A DNA stretch of 38,867 bases, taken from assembly GCA_031285565.1 (NCBI GenBank), contig JAITVY010000090.1, positions 1 to 38,867 on the forward strand. The letters are read 5' to 3'. The notes below the pieces were generated by a model. The model did not search any database. It had not been told where the DNA came from and was given only the letters and a program-made list of their open reading frames with translations. The position numbers and the translations under genes were made by a program. This DNA is from Tannerella sp. (GTDB taxonomy: Bacteria > Bacteroidota > Bacteroidia > Bacteroidales > Tannerellaceae). Below, piece after piece: positions 8,908-18,500 of the stretch. Numbering within the stretch: the first letter of the stretch is position 1; every line of letters begins with the position of its first letter.

Positions 8908-9378
8908 TTATCTATGCGGTGCCCCAAATTCCTTACAGGTAACTTTCTCAAGCTTTACACACCATATTTTCACATTATCAATAGCCGGATCAGAATATTC
9001 AAATTGTTTATTTGAATAATTTTTCATAATGATATTCAACGATTTAACCTTTAAATCAAACGCTTCTTCAAAAATTACTTTTCCCCATCCCATCACGCTT
9101 TTAGAACGCATACGGTAACTACATGCCACATCAGGATGTTGATGAACCAACTTATTCTCCGGATTGAAGACAAGGCAAACATTCGGATTTTGTTCTAATA
9201 TATCGATACTACGTCCTTCCCGCGCTGAATGCAAATACACAATCCCATCCTGATAGCCGAAATTCATTGGAAGCACATAAGGCATCCCGTCCGTATCGAC
9301 CATACCCACATAACAAACTTCACACTCCCGAATCGTTGACTCAAGAAACTCCTTATCCGTATGTACAATTGTTTTCAT
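8908..9378 (-). CDS. PNPOx-like flavin-binding split-barrel protein (Nim-related family)
   Basis: A 156-residue protein starting at ATG 9376-9378 (MKTIVHTDKEF). A longer reading adds 11 unlikely residues and would begin upstream of the -7 box, so I chose the shorter one. The motif order YVGMVDTDGMPYVLPMNFGY...GIVYLHSAREGRSIDIL...NPNVCLVF is characteristic of pyridoxamine-5'-phosphate-oxidase-like FMN-binding proteins of the NimA group, with the later SVMGWGKVIFEE strand. Close relatives reduce nitro compounds or bind FMN/heme, but family membership does not establish nitroimidazole resistance. A -7 box (TATTTTTG) lies 22 nt upstream, so it is likely monocistronic. Confidence 0.88.
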   Translation of the reverse strand: MKTIVHTDKEFLESTIRECEVCYVGMVDTDGMPYVLPMNFGYQDGIVYLHSAREGRSIDILEQNPNVCLVFNPENKLVHQHPDVACSYRMRSKSVMGWGKVIFEEAFDLKVKSLNIIMKNYSNKQFEYSDPAIDNVKIWCVKLEKVTCKEFGAPHR

Positions 9379-9399
9379 AACTACTTTTCCATTTAAATA

Positions 9400-9407
9400 C
9401 AAAAATA
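9400..9407 (-). promoter_or_regulatory. Bacteroidetes -7 box (TATTTTTG) for the PNPOx-like gene
   Basis: Exact TAnnTTTG on the minus strand, 22 nt before the chosen start at 9378. No convincing -33 element is visible. Confidence 0.5.
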
Positions 9408-9480
9408 ACAATTAGCATTAAAAGAAATCGGATTACCAGAAAAATTATAGAGCGCCTTACCATAAAACAGATTACAAATA

Positions 9481-9714
9481 TTATAAATAAAGGCAGAGTG
9501 AAAGTAAAGCATAAAACCATACCAACTCTACCTTTTCTTCGGTCCATACACTTGGATCAGGTAAGGAGGAAACACAGCCCAACACCCCGGCAAAAATGAG
9601 AGTAGTTTCAGAAGATACGTTAATATGGAGAATTGAATAGGGGGAAATACTATTGTCATACGACTTTTCTTCTGGAAACCATTGAACAGTACCCACCAGA
9701 TTTCTTTCATCCAT
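9481..9714 (-). CDS. possible small protein of unknown function, perhaps a gene remnant
   Basis: A 77-residue reading frame beginning MDERNLVGTVQWFPEEKS. The opening resembles small Bacteroidetes proteins with a beta-barrel start of the type LVGTVxWFPEEK, but the second half is hydrophobic and ends abruptly, so it may be a decayed copy. A -7 box TATCTTTG lies on the minus strand at 9754-9761, 40 nt before this ATG, which favours real expression. No Shine-Dalgarno sequence is seen. Alternative frames here give no better protein. Confidence 0.35.
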   Translation of the reverse strand: MDERNLVGTVQWFPEEKSYDNSISPYSILHINVSSETTLIFAGVLGCVSSLPDPSVWTEEKVELVWFYALLSLCLYL

Positions 9715-9753
9715 ACAACAAAAAATGCGGTGGTAGATGAATGTTTCACAACA

Positions 9754-9761
9754 CAAAGATA
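9754..9761 (-). promoter_or_regulatory. Bacteroidetes -7 box (TATCTTTG) before the 77-residue frame
   Basis: Exact TAnnTTTG on the minus strand. A TTTG at 9775-9778 is only 13 nt upstream, too close for a normal -33 element. Confidence 0.45.
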
Positions 9762-9778
9762 ACGAATCAGTAAACAAA

Positions 9779-10207
9779 CGCCAATTATTTATTCTATCCC
9801 GTTTTCATAATTCTACTAATACTATTGGATTCCGTTCCCAAAAATACAACAAATCAGGGAAAATCCATACGGGATATAACGTGAATATAAAAAAAACGAC
9901 CATAATGCTTTTTTATCTACGAAATTGTATCATCTTTGCACCATTTTAGCACCCGATAAAAAAATTTGTTTAAAAAGGCACATATTGCCGGCTACGGCAA
10001 GCCGTTGATTGTCGTGTAACGCACACGATGCGCAGCCGTTGGAGCAGAGGTTGCGACAGTAGTGTAGCATGTGTTGCGACAACGGTGTAGCACAGGTTGC
10101 GAAAAAAAACGGGAAGAATGCGGAAAACTTGCTTTCCATATTATAATACATCATAGGGGTAGCTTCCCGGAAGATATTTTTAACAACACTAATATTATAA
10201 AGGACGA
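9779..10207. other. gene-poor region upstream of the surface-protein island
   Basis: About 430 bp without a convincing gene. It contains a weak plus-strand promoter-like CATCTTTG at 9931-9938, the 23-bp tandem array at 10004-10118, and a leader sequence at 10174-10220 shared with the giant gene. Small minus-strand frames here are Cys-rich readings of the array and are not taken as genes. Confidence 0.6.
10004..10118. repeat. imperfect 23-bp tandem array (about five units)
   Basis: Units start at 10004, 10027, 10050, 10073 and 10096. The third and fourth are closest: both open GTTGCGACA and share TGTAGCA, 16 of 23 identical. The first, second and fifth are diverged. There is no spacer between units, so this is not a CRISPR array. 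It sits in non-coding DNA before the surface-protein genes. Confidence 0.65.
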
Positions 10208-10249
10208 ATGAAAGAAAAGGATCTTAAAAAATTGAATAGTATCGTATGA
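10208..10249 (+). CDS. 13-codon leader frame overlapping the next gene, or the 5' end of a frameshifted gene
   Basis: ATG at 10208 reads MKEKDLKKLNSIV and stops at TGA 10247-10249, which overlaps the ATG of the next gene (ATGA). The DNA around its start (10174-10220) matches the leader and first codons of the giant gene at 12554-12599, which begins MKEND. It may therefore be a coupled leader peptide, or the basic n-region of a longer signal peptide separated from its gene by an indel. Confidence 0.4.
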   Translation: MKEKDLKKLNSIV

Positions 10250-10695
10250 AACTTGCCGGATTAATAATCATATGCATGCTTGGTATGCCGGAGATCTTTT
10301 ACGGGCAATCGCTTTACGACGCAAAAGGAAATGTAATTGCCACAAAAATAAGTGAGAACCGCCTGAATGTTACCGGTTCCGTCTTTGCGATGGAAAACGG
10401 CCGGATGATCAATATACTCGACGGACAACGAAGGGAAGATCTGGGTGTTAATTATTCACTCCGGGAAGGCGGCCGGATTCATTATTTCAATACACATGAC
10501 GAGTTCACCGGTTATTATATCCCTTCGGAAAACCGGTTTTACCGGGTAGACGCAAAAAGGGGAGAAGATAACCATATCGCCTTATTATACGAAGGACAGG
10601 TATATACCCTGAATGAAAATCCAACCTTTAAAATTGACAACGGATTTGACCCGGAACTAATAGGCTACGTCTTATTCTTCTTTTTGGGGTATTAA
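10246..10695 (+). CDS. small exported protein of unknown function
   Basis: A 149-residue protein with a signal peptide (hydrophobic LAGLIIICMLGMPEIFYGQ, cleavage probably after GQ). The mature part is polar and beta-rich, with repeated short strands such as LYDAKGNVIATKI and VFAMENGRMINILDG, and a hydrophobic C-terminus (YVLFFFLGY). I do not recognise the family. It is the first full gene of a tandem set with the lipoprotein and giant repeat protein downstream. An upstream 13-codon frame may supply extra N-terminal residues if a frameshift lies between them. Confidence 0.6.
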   Translation: MKLAGLIIICMLGMPEIFYGQSLYDAKGNVIATKISENRLNVTGSVFAMENGRMINILDGQRREDLGVNYSLREGGRIHYFNTHDEFTGYYIPSENRFYRVDAKRGEDNHIALLYEGQVYTLNENPTFKIDNGFDPELIGYVLFFFLGY

Positions 10696-10774
10696 ACTAT
10701 TTTACAATCAAAATAAGCATCTAAACACGACTTTTGTACAATCCGCATATTTTTTAACTTATACAACCAAACAG

Positions 10775-12523
10775 ATGAAAAAAACAATCTTTTTACTTTT
10801 TACAGCGCTGCTGGTCTCCTGCAATGCGTATGAGCTTGACGAGTCTCATTCGGAATCCATACAGGAAGGTGTTAAACTTTACGCCCAGAAACACCCGGAT
10901 GAAGGCGTACAGTTACGGGGCGTATCCCTGAAAGATAAACAATGGAATCCCGGAGAAACCATATGTATCAAATTCCTGAACGGAACAGCCGCACAACAGA
11001 ACAAAGTTAAAGACTTTTCAAAAGAATGGCTGGATTATGCGAACCTGGTGTTTGAATTTGTTGAACCTGCAGAGAATGCAGATGTCAAGATCGCTTTTGA
11101 CTGGCAGGGCGATCAGGTGACCTGGTCAATGATCGGCGCCGACGCCCGGAAGATCCCGCAAAGCGTCCCATCCTTGAACTTTGGCAAATTAAGCAGTATA
11201 AGCGCGTTCGCCAAACGCGATATACTGATGCAGTTCGGGCATGTACTGGGATTAGTCAACGAACATCAGGGAGTAAACAACCCTACGCAACTTGACGCGG
11301 ATATTGTGTATGCGTATTACCTGGAAGAAGGATGGAGCGTGAAAGAGATCAATGACTTCTTTTTTACCCCTTATACCGGTGAAGCGACTAATTACACGGC
11401 GTTTGATTCGAAGTCGATTATGGTCTGGCCGATTGATGAGATATTCACCACCAACGGCACGGGGCAAAGCCGCAACTCGCAGCTTTCGGAAACGGACAAA
11501 GCATTCGTCGCGCAGCTATACCCTGCGCCGGCCGGTGACAAGGTTACCCGGTTAGGCGTAAGCATGGAGCAATCGTTTACCGTCGATTTACAGGAAGTGC
11601 TGAATACCAACGGCTATGTGGAAATTGATTTTGGCGATAGAGACACCTATGCCGGTCCCGGTAATTCAATACCCCGACATATGTATCCGGCCGGAGAATA
11701 CACCATCGGTATTGAAGCGGACCGGATTTCGTTACAGTTTTTAGATGCAAGAGGATTGGTTATGAGTGACGGACATTACTTAAAATCGGTGAAGTTAAAC
11801 GGCAGTACGGAATATGAGTATATACACTTTTTCCAGACCGATTTAGAATCGATAGCATGTGATCCCGAAAATCCTCCGTTATTATTGCAGACAGAATTTA
11901 ACTGGAGTTTCTTTGCCACAAAGATTGCAAGCCTTCCTGAAAATTTATTTTATAATTGCACAGAAGCTACTGTCTTTTATGCCTGTTTTAATGGTTGCTA
12001 TAACCTAACCGGCATTCCCGAAAAACTGTTCTACAACTGTACGGAAGCAATTGATTTTAGCGCATGTTTTCAGTTTTGCGGTATCTCGCATATACCGGAG
12101 AAGCTATTTCATAATTCTCCTAAAGCGGCTGATTTCAGTTCATGTTTTTGCGGAAATAAAATAACAAGTATTCCTGCCGGATTATTTAAAAATTGCTCCA
12201 ATGTAACAAGTTTCTTAAACTGTTTTAGGAATACTGATATCACCGGCATACCGGTTGAACTTTTTGAAAACTGCACGGAGGCGATTGATTTTGGTGCCTG
12301 TTTTGAAGAGTGTGATAAGTTGACAAGTATTCCCGAAAAGTTATTCGATAATAACCTGAAAGTTGAATATTTCAAACAAACTTTTGCCGGATGCTCCGGA
12401 TTAATAGGTAATGCACCGGCTTTATGGGAAAGAACAAATGTTTCGGGATATGGATGCTTTTATAAAGCGACCCTACTTACTAATTATTTGGAAATACCGG
12501 GCGATTGGAGATATGATTGGTAG
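10775..12523 (+). CDS. surface lipoprotein: degenerate zinc-metalloprotease domain plus LRR-like repeats
   Basis: A 582-residue lipoprotein (lipobox LVSC, Cys16). Residues ~40-250 resemble the astacin/M12-like domain of Bacteroidetes zinc proteases, including a C-terminal LSETDKAFVAQLYP motif. The expected HExxHxxGxxH site is altered: residues 152-165 read MQFGHVLGLVNEHQ, so Met152, Gln153 and Asn162 replace His, Glu and His. The domain is probably inactive and may bind rather than cut. Residues ~372-582 hold about six 26-27-residue units of the pattern IPEKLFxNCTEAxDFxxCFxxC, a BspA/DUF285-like leucine-rich repeat, ending in the usual capping motif IPGDW. It lies between two other exported-protein genes in the same direction. 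Confidence 0.8.
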   Translation: MKKTIFLLFTALLVSCNAYELDESHSESIQEGVKLYAQKHPDEGVQLRGVSLKDKQWNPGETICIKFLNGTAAQQNKVKDFSKEWLDYANLVFEFVEPAENADVKIAFDWQGDQVTWSMIGADARKIPQSVPSLNFGKLSSISAFAKRDILMQFGHVLGLVNEHQGVNNPTQLDADIVYAYYLEEGWSVKEINDFFFTPYTGEATNYTAFDSKSIMVWPIDEIFTTNGTGQSRNSQLSETDKAFVAQLYPAPAGDKVTRLGVSMEQSFTVDLQEVLNTNGYVEIDFGDRDTYAGPGNSIPRHMYPAGEYTIGIEADRISLQFLDARGLVMSDGHYLKSVKLNGSTEYEYIHFFQTDLESIACDPENPPLLLQTEFNWSFFATKIASLPENLFYNCTEATVFYACFNGCYNLTGIPEKLFYNCTEAIDFSACFQFCGISHIPEKLFHNSPKAADFSSCFCGNKITSIPAGLFKNCSNVTSFLNCFRNTDITGIPVELFENCTEAIDFGACFEECDKLTSIPEKLFDNNLKVEYFKQTFAGCSGLIGNAPALWERTNVSGYGCFYKATLLTNYLEIPGDWRYDW

Positions 12524-12553
12524 GCTTATAATAATTCCAAACACATTCAGAAC

Positions 12554-12599
12554 ATATTTTTAACAAAACGAATTATAAAAACGAATGAAAGAAAATGAC
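12554..12599 (+). repeat. leader sequence shared with 10174-10220
   Basis: ATATTTTTAACAA, ATTATAAA and CGAATGAAAGAAAA occur in the same order and near-identical spacing at 10174-10220. Both copies include a start codon, followed by MKEKD in the first copy and MKEND here, indicating a duplicated 5' region. Confidence 0.65.
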
Positions 12600-15500
12600 T
12601 TTATAGAATGTTATCGGCCGGCAAAAGCCGTGCAAATTGAGCGAAAGACAAACAAGCGCCAAAAGGGTTTACGCTTCTTTTTTATGATGTGCATGGTATG
12701 TATTTCCAGTTCGGGAATATTCGGACAAACGGCACAGGTGATTAATGAAACCGGAGGATATACTTATATTGATGGATTAAAAGTGACAGTGAATTTAAAT
12801 GGTTCTTTATCTGTTTACAGGAACGATTTTGCTCAATATTGCTGTAATAATAAGTGGCCAAATGGACAAGGGAATGGAGTTCTGCTATCATTTAGATTTA
12901 GTCAGGGAAATACCTATAATGCAACAAGCAAACCCTTTGAAATTTGCTCCACAACACCCGTTCAAAAAAATGGAAATATCTATACAACCAGTATTACCGG
13001 TTTTGTGACATCACCCTTTTCGGGGGCAGATGTATTTTATATAACCATGAATGTAACCTATACATATCCGAATAATTATTTTTATGTGGATTATTATGTG
13101 CGAGCCCCGTCAACATTAAAAACTCCCAATCAAACCATGCATCTATATTTATCTCATGATACTTATATTTTAGGAAACGATAGATCCAATGGTTACCGGG
13201 TAACGAATACCAGCGGGGATTTTGTAGGATGTTTCCGGCAGCTTCCTGCTGATGCGTCAACGCATGGATTTAAAGTAAAGGATACTTTCCGGAGCTATTA
13301 TACTGCTCATTATAGCCCTCGTAATAATGTAGGGGCTGACATAAAGCTGACCAATTCTATTGATGCTAGTCTTCATGATAATGGCATTGCTGTTGAATTT
13401 ACGATTGGTCCGTTTACATCAGCCGGTCAAACCTTAGCCAGGCAGGTAATGCATGGATATGGAAATAATAAAGGTGAGTTTGACAATACGCCGGTCAACG
13501 ACCCTACGGTATCGGGTACAACTTCTACTCCTGTTACCGTAGCGCTCACCTCGGCAACCTATACCGAAGCGGAAGGTAATGCCGACCATCCGGCAAGCGC
13601 CGTTAAGCTAAGGGTCAGCGGAGGCGTACTGGGCCAGGCGCAGGTATGTAACTTTACGCTGGCGAACGGTACCGCCTCACAAGGTACGCACTTTACCTAT
13701 GTAAAGGGATTTACCATCCCGGCCGGGAACTATACCACGCCCCAAGAATTAACGCTTAACAACATTACCATCAAAGGGAACACAACCGCCTGCGATCCCA
13801 GCCACACATTTAAGGTTACGATTGATCCTCCGGGCAACTGCAATGATTTGATTATACGAAGTACTACAAATTACGAAGCGACAGCCACGATTGTAGACGA
13901 CGAACCGCGCGGGGAGATTACCACTGCACTGCCTATCCTGACGTATTATCCGGGGCAGACGGTTCCCGCAATTGCATTCGCCCTTACCCCCTCCGGCACA
14001 ACAGTCGCCTGGACGAACAGTAACACCTCCATCGGCCTGGTGGCAAGCGGGAACGGCAACATGCCCCAGTTTACCGCAGCGAACAACACGACGACAGCCA
14101 TTACGGCGACCATTACGGCTACGCCTACATACGGCTGCGCCGGAATGCCTAAAACGTTTACGATCACAGTCCAACCGAAGCCCACCATTACGTACCACTA
14201 CAATGGCGGAAACGCTCCGGGAACCGCCAACCCGGCCAACTATACGTATGGGCCGGCAGTAACCATCTCCAACGAACCGACCCGCACGGGGTATACCTTC
14301 GCCGGATGGACATGTCCGGAGTTAAGCATCACGACACCCGCCAAACCGTTCGTGATACCTGCAAACGAGACAAAGAGCCTGAACCTCTACGCCGACTGGG
14401 GATCCGGTCCGAACTCATATACGATTGACTACCATCTGGACGGGGGTACCGTTACAGGAGGTACGAATCCGACTACCTACGACATAATGACCCCCTCCTT
14501 CTCGTTGAGAAATCCGGTTCGGCCGGGCTATACCTTCGCCGGATGGTCGGGCACCGGGTTAACAGGGACAGCCAATATGACGGTCACCATATCGGGAACA
14601 ACCGGAAACCGTACGTATACGGCCCACTGGATTGAAAATACGTATACGATCACCTATAACCCAAACAATGGTACACCGTCTGCTACGGCAAATAAAGGAA
14701 CATATAAAATATCGGAAGTTCCCTTTGCAATCAACACGATGGCACCCGCCAACCAGCCTGTGCGGACAGGATATACGTTTACCGGATGGACGGGGCAGGA
14801 TGTTACGACTGCGACTAAGACAATTAATGTTACGACTAATTCATTCTCAACACCTGGCGAACCGGAAAATCTAAGCTACATGGCTAACTGGACGTTGGTT
14901 AACTACACGATCGACTATACGTTGAATGGCGGAGCAGCAGCTAATCCGGCGAATTACGATATAGAAACAACAGCGTTTACACTGGCGAACCCGATCCGTT
15001 CGGGCTACACGTTTGCCGGATGGACAGGGACGGGATTAGGCGGTGCAACCATGACGGTATCCATCCCGAAGGGATCAACCGGCAACCGTTCGTATACAGC
15101 TACATGGACAGCCATCAATTATACATTGACTTACATGGATGATGATGGCTCGACTCTCATCACGGTGCCGGGAGCACCCACCCAGTTTAACGATACGGAA
15201 CTGCCGAAAGCATTTACCGGCACGCCCGCGAAACCGGGGTGGACGTTTACCGGATGGACCGGAGGAGCCGGCTCAAATGGTACGCCATCTATTGTTATAC
15301 CGGGTGGTACGCATGCTAACCAAACCTACCTGGCCAACTGGTCGGCAAATGCCTATACCATTACATTCAATCCGAACAGCGGGACCAACCCGGCGATCCC
15401 ATCCGCCTGGACAGGATATGATATGACCGTTCTGCCCCTTAACGGAGTCAGCGTAACGCCCATCCGCATGGGATATACTTTCAACGGATGGACCGGACAC

Positions 15501-18500
15501 GGTTTGACCAACCAGACAGCGCCCTTCAATATTACAAGCGCTACAACCGGCGTACCGGGTAACCTGACCTATACGGCCCAGTGGCTGCTGGACACGTATA
15601 ACCTGATATATAACTATCATGGCGGATCTGCAACTAACCCGGCTACATATAATGTTAATTCCACAGCTATTACGCTGGTAAACCCGACATATACGGGATA
15701 TACATTCGCCGGATGGACGGGGACGGATATCGCCGGCATATCCATGCTGGTTACGGTTCCTGCAAATTCGACAGGTCACCGCTCATACGACGCTACATGG
15801 TCTAAAAATACATATACGATTCAATATATGTTAAATGGCGGAACGGCTACCAATCCGGGGACGTATGATGTAGAAACAACCTTTACATTGAATAACCCGG
15901 TAAAGCCCGGTTATACATTTGCAGGATGGACAGGGACGGATATCGTTGGAACATCCATGGCGGTTTCTATTCCCCTCGGATCTGTAGGCGACCGTTCCTA
16001 TACAGCTACATGGGCGGCGGTTACATACAATATAAAATACGTGGATGATAACGGCTCGACTCTCATCACGGCGCCGGGAGCGCCTTCAACTTACAATGAT
16101 ACCCAGTTGCCGAAAGCGTTTACGAGTACGCCCGTAAAACCGGGATATACGTTTACCGGATGGAGCGGAACGGGGGCTTCCGGTAATAGCGTCACCATTC
16201 CGGCGGGGACATTGGGAGACCTGACTTACCGGGCCAACTGGACCGCCGACCCGTATACCATTACATTTAATGCAAACGGAGGCGCCAACCCTGCGATCCC
16301 GTCCAACTGGAACGGATATGATATGCCCGGCCTGCCTATTAACGGGATCAGCGTGACGCCCACCCGTACGGGATATACCTTCAACGGATGGACCGGACAC
16401 GGCATAGCCAATCAAAAAACTCCGTTTAATATTACAAACAGCACGACCGGCGTGCCGGGTAACCTGACGTACACCGCCCAGTGGTTGTTGGACACGTATA
16501 ACCTGGCATATACACTCAACGGTGGTTCGGCAACCAATCCGGCAACATATAACGTGACGATTTTACCCATTACGCTGAATAACCCTACCCAAACGGGATA
16601 TACGTTTGCCGGCTGGACAGGGACGGATATCATCGGGACATCCATGACGGTTACGATTCCGGCAGGTTCAACAGGCAACCGTTCCTATACAGCCACATGG
16701 ACGGTAGACGGATATCCTGTAACCTATAACCTGGGCGGAGGAACACCCGTTTCGCCGAACCCGCTTTCATATACGATCCTGACGCCGGCTTTCACGCTGA
16801 ATAACCCTGAGCAACCGGGGTATACGTTTGCCGGTTGGTCGGGTACGGGGATTCTCGGGACATCCATGTCAGTTACAGTTCCAACAGGCCAAACCGGACC
16901 CCGGACGTATACGGCCCACTGGACCCCGGTTACGTACCCAATTAACTATACGCTAGATGGCGGCTCGGCGACCAACCCGGCAAACTATACGATTGAAACC
17001 CTGGATTTCAGCCTTAGCGCACCTGTAAAACCCGGATATACCTTTGCAGGTTGGACGGGCAGTAACGGCACAACGCCGCAACCAAACGTAACAGTGTACC
17101 AGGGAACAATGGGCATCCTGAATTATACGGCTAACTGGAGTGCTAATGCATACAGTATTACGTTTAATCCTGCAAGCGGCGTAAATCCGGCGATTCCGGC
17201 TAACTGGCAGGGATATGATATGACGGATCTGCCGATTAACGGAATAAATGCCGTTCCGACCCGTTTGGGATATACATTCAAAGGATGGACCGGACACGGG
17301 CTGCCGGGCACGGCAGTTCCGTTTAACATAACGACTGCGATGCCGGGAGTACCCGGTAACCTGAATTTCACGGCTAGCTGGATGCTGGATATGTATTCGA
17401 TAACATATCGCCCGAACGGAGGTATCACCGTCCCGGGAAATCCATCTTCATACGATGTTACGGCATTACCGGTCAATATAGCAACCGAACCGGTACACCT
17501 GAATCCGGAAAACATCTTTATCGGTTGGACATGTCAACAATTGCCGTCGGTGCCAATGCAGCTCGTTTTCAACATTCCGGCAAATACAACCGGCAACCTG
17601 GATATGGACGCCCACTGGACAAAGAGCCTGAACAACCTGAATCCGAGCGGGGTCAACGATACCCTTTTCGTATGTGAAGGCCCCAAGAGACTTTACGGCG
17701 ATCCGCAAGGCAAGTCGTGGGAATGGATATTCCCTGACGGCAGCCGGCAAACATCAAGGGACGTGAACGCTACGCTTTCCGGACGATATGTCTGCCATAC
17801 AAATTATGGGACAAAGATCGTTCCCGATACAATGAACGTGTACCTGCTAATGGAAAACAACTCTTCTTCGATCAGTTACATAACAGTAACCGGAGCGAAA
17901 ATCGGAAAACCGCAACAATTCGTACTGGATATTCCTTCGCCTATGTTACCCTATACCACAGCCAGCTGGAGTGTTTCCGGAGGAGGTGTAATTACGAATG
18001 CATCGGCCGATTCCCTGACTGTTGTATGGAGCAGTACCGGAGAAAAAACCGTTTCGGTTCAACTGGGATTTAATTATGGCGGCATCGTTTGTACGAAAAC
18101 ACTAGCGACAAAGCTTCAGATTTCCGTACGTTCGCTGGGATTCTTTGTCGACCAAACAGCGACAAGCGGAACAAAAGACGGTTCATCGTGGGCGAATGCA
18201 CACCTGACCATCCAGGATGCGTTAAATGTTGCAACCATTGGCGACCGGATCTGGGTAGCAAAAGGAACATACAGGCCGGTTAACGGCAAGTCGTTTGAAA
18301 TACTTCAAGACAGTATCGAAGTCTATGGAGGATTTGAAGGTACGGAAGAATATTTGTATGAGCGAGATATCGTGAAGAATCCAACGATCCTGTATGGAAA
18401 CGGCTCTTCGATATTTACCGTCAAGAACAGTTTCAATACCCGGATTGACGGATTTACCATTGAAGGAGGACGCGCCGACAAAGGAGCCGGCATCTTATTT

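Noticed and set aside
8908..9378. nitroimidazole resistance gene nimA
   Set aside because: The protein belongs to the wider PNPOx/Nim-like family only. No residue I can see distinguishes a resistance enzyme, so no resistance is claimed.
10004..10118. CRISPR array
   Set aside because: The 23-bp units are contiguous without unique spacers, the copies diverge, and no cas gene is present.
9930..10154. 74-residue Cys-rich minus-strand frame
   Set aside because: It is a reading of the 23-bp array and flanking DNA, with no signal, promoter or domain.
13749..14198. 149-residue minus-strand frame inside the giant gene, and several similar ones up to 19318
   Set aside because: These follow from the biased codon use of the repeats. 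They have no family features and no promoters, and the plus-strand gene is clearly real.
16226..17515. independent membrane-protein-like minus-strand frames
   Set aside because: Hydrophobic runs arise from reverse reading of the repeat codons; periodic similarity among them mirrors the InlB repeats.
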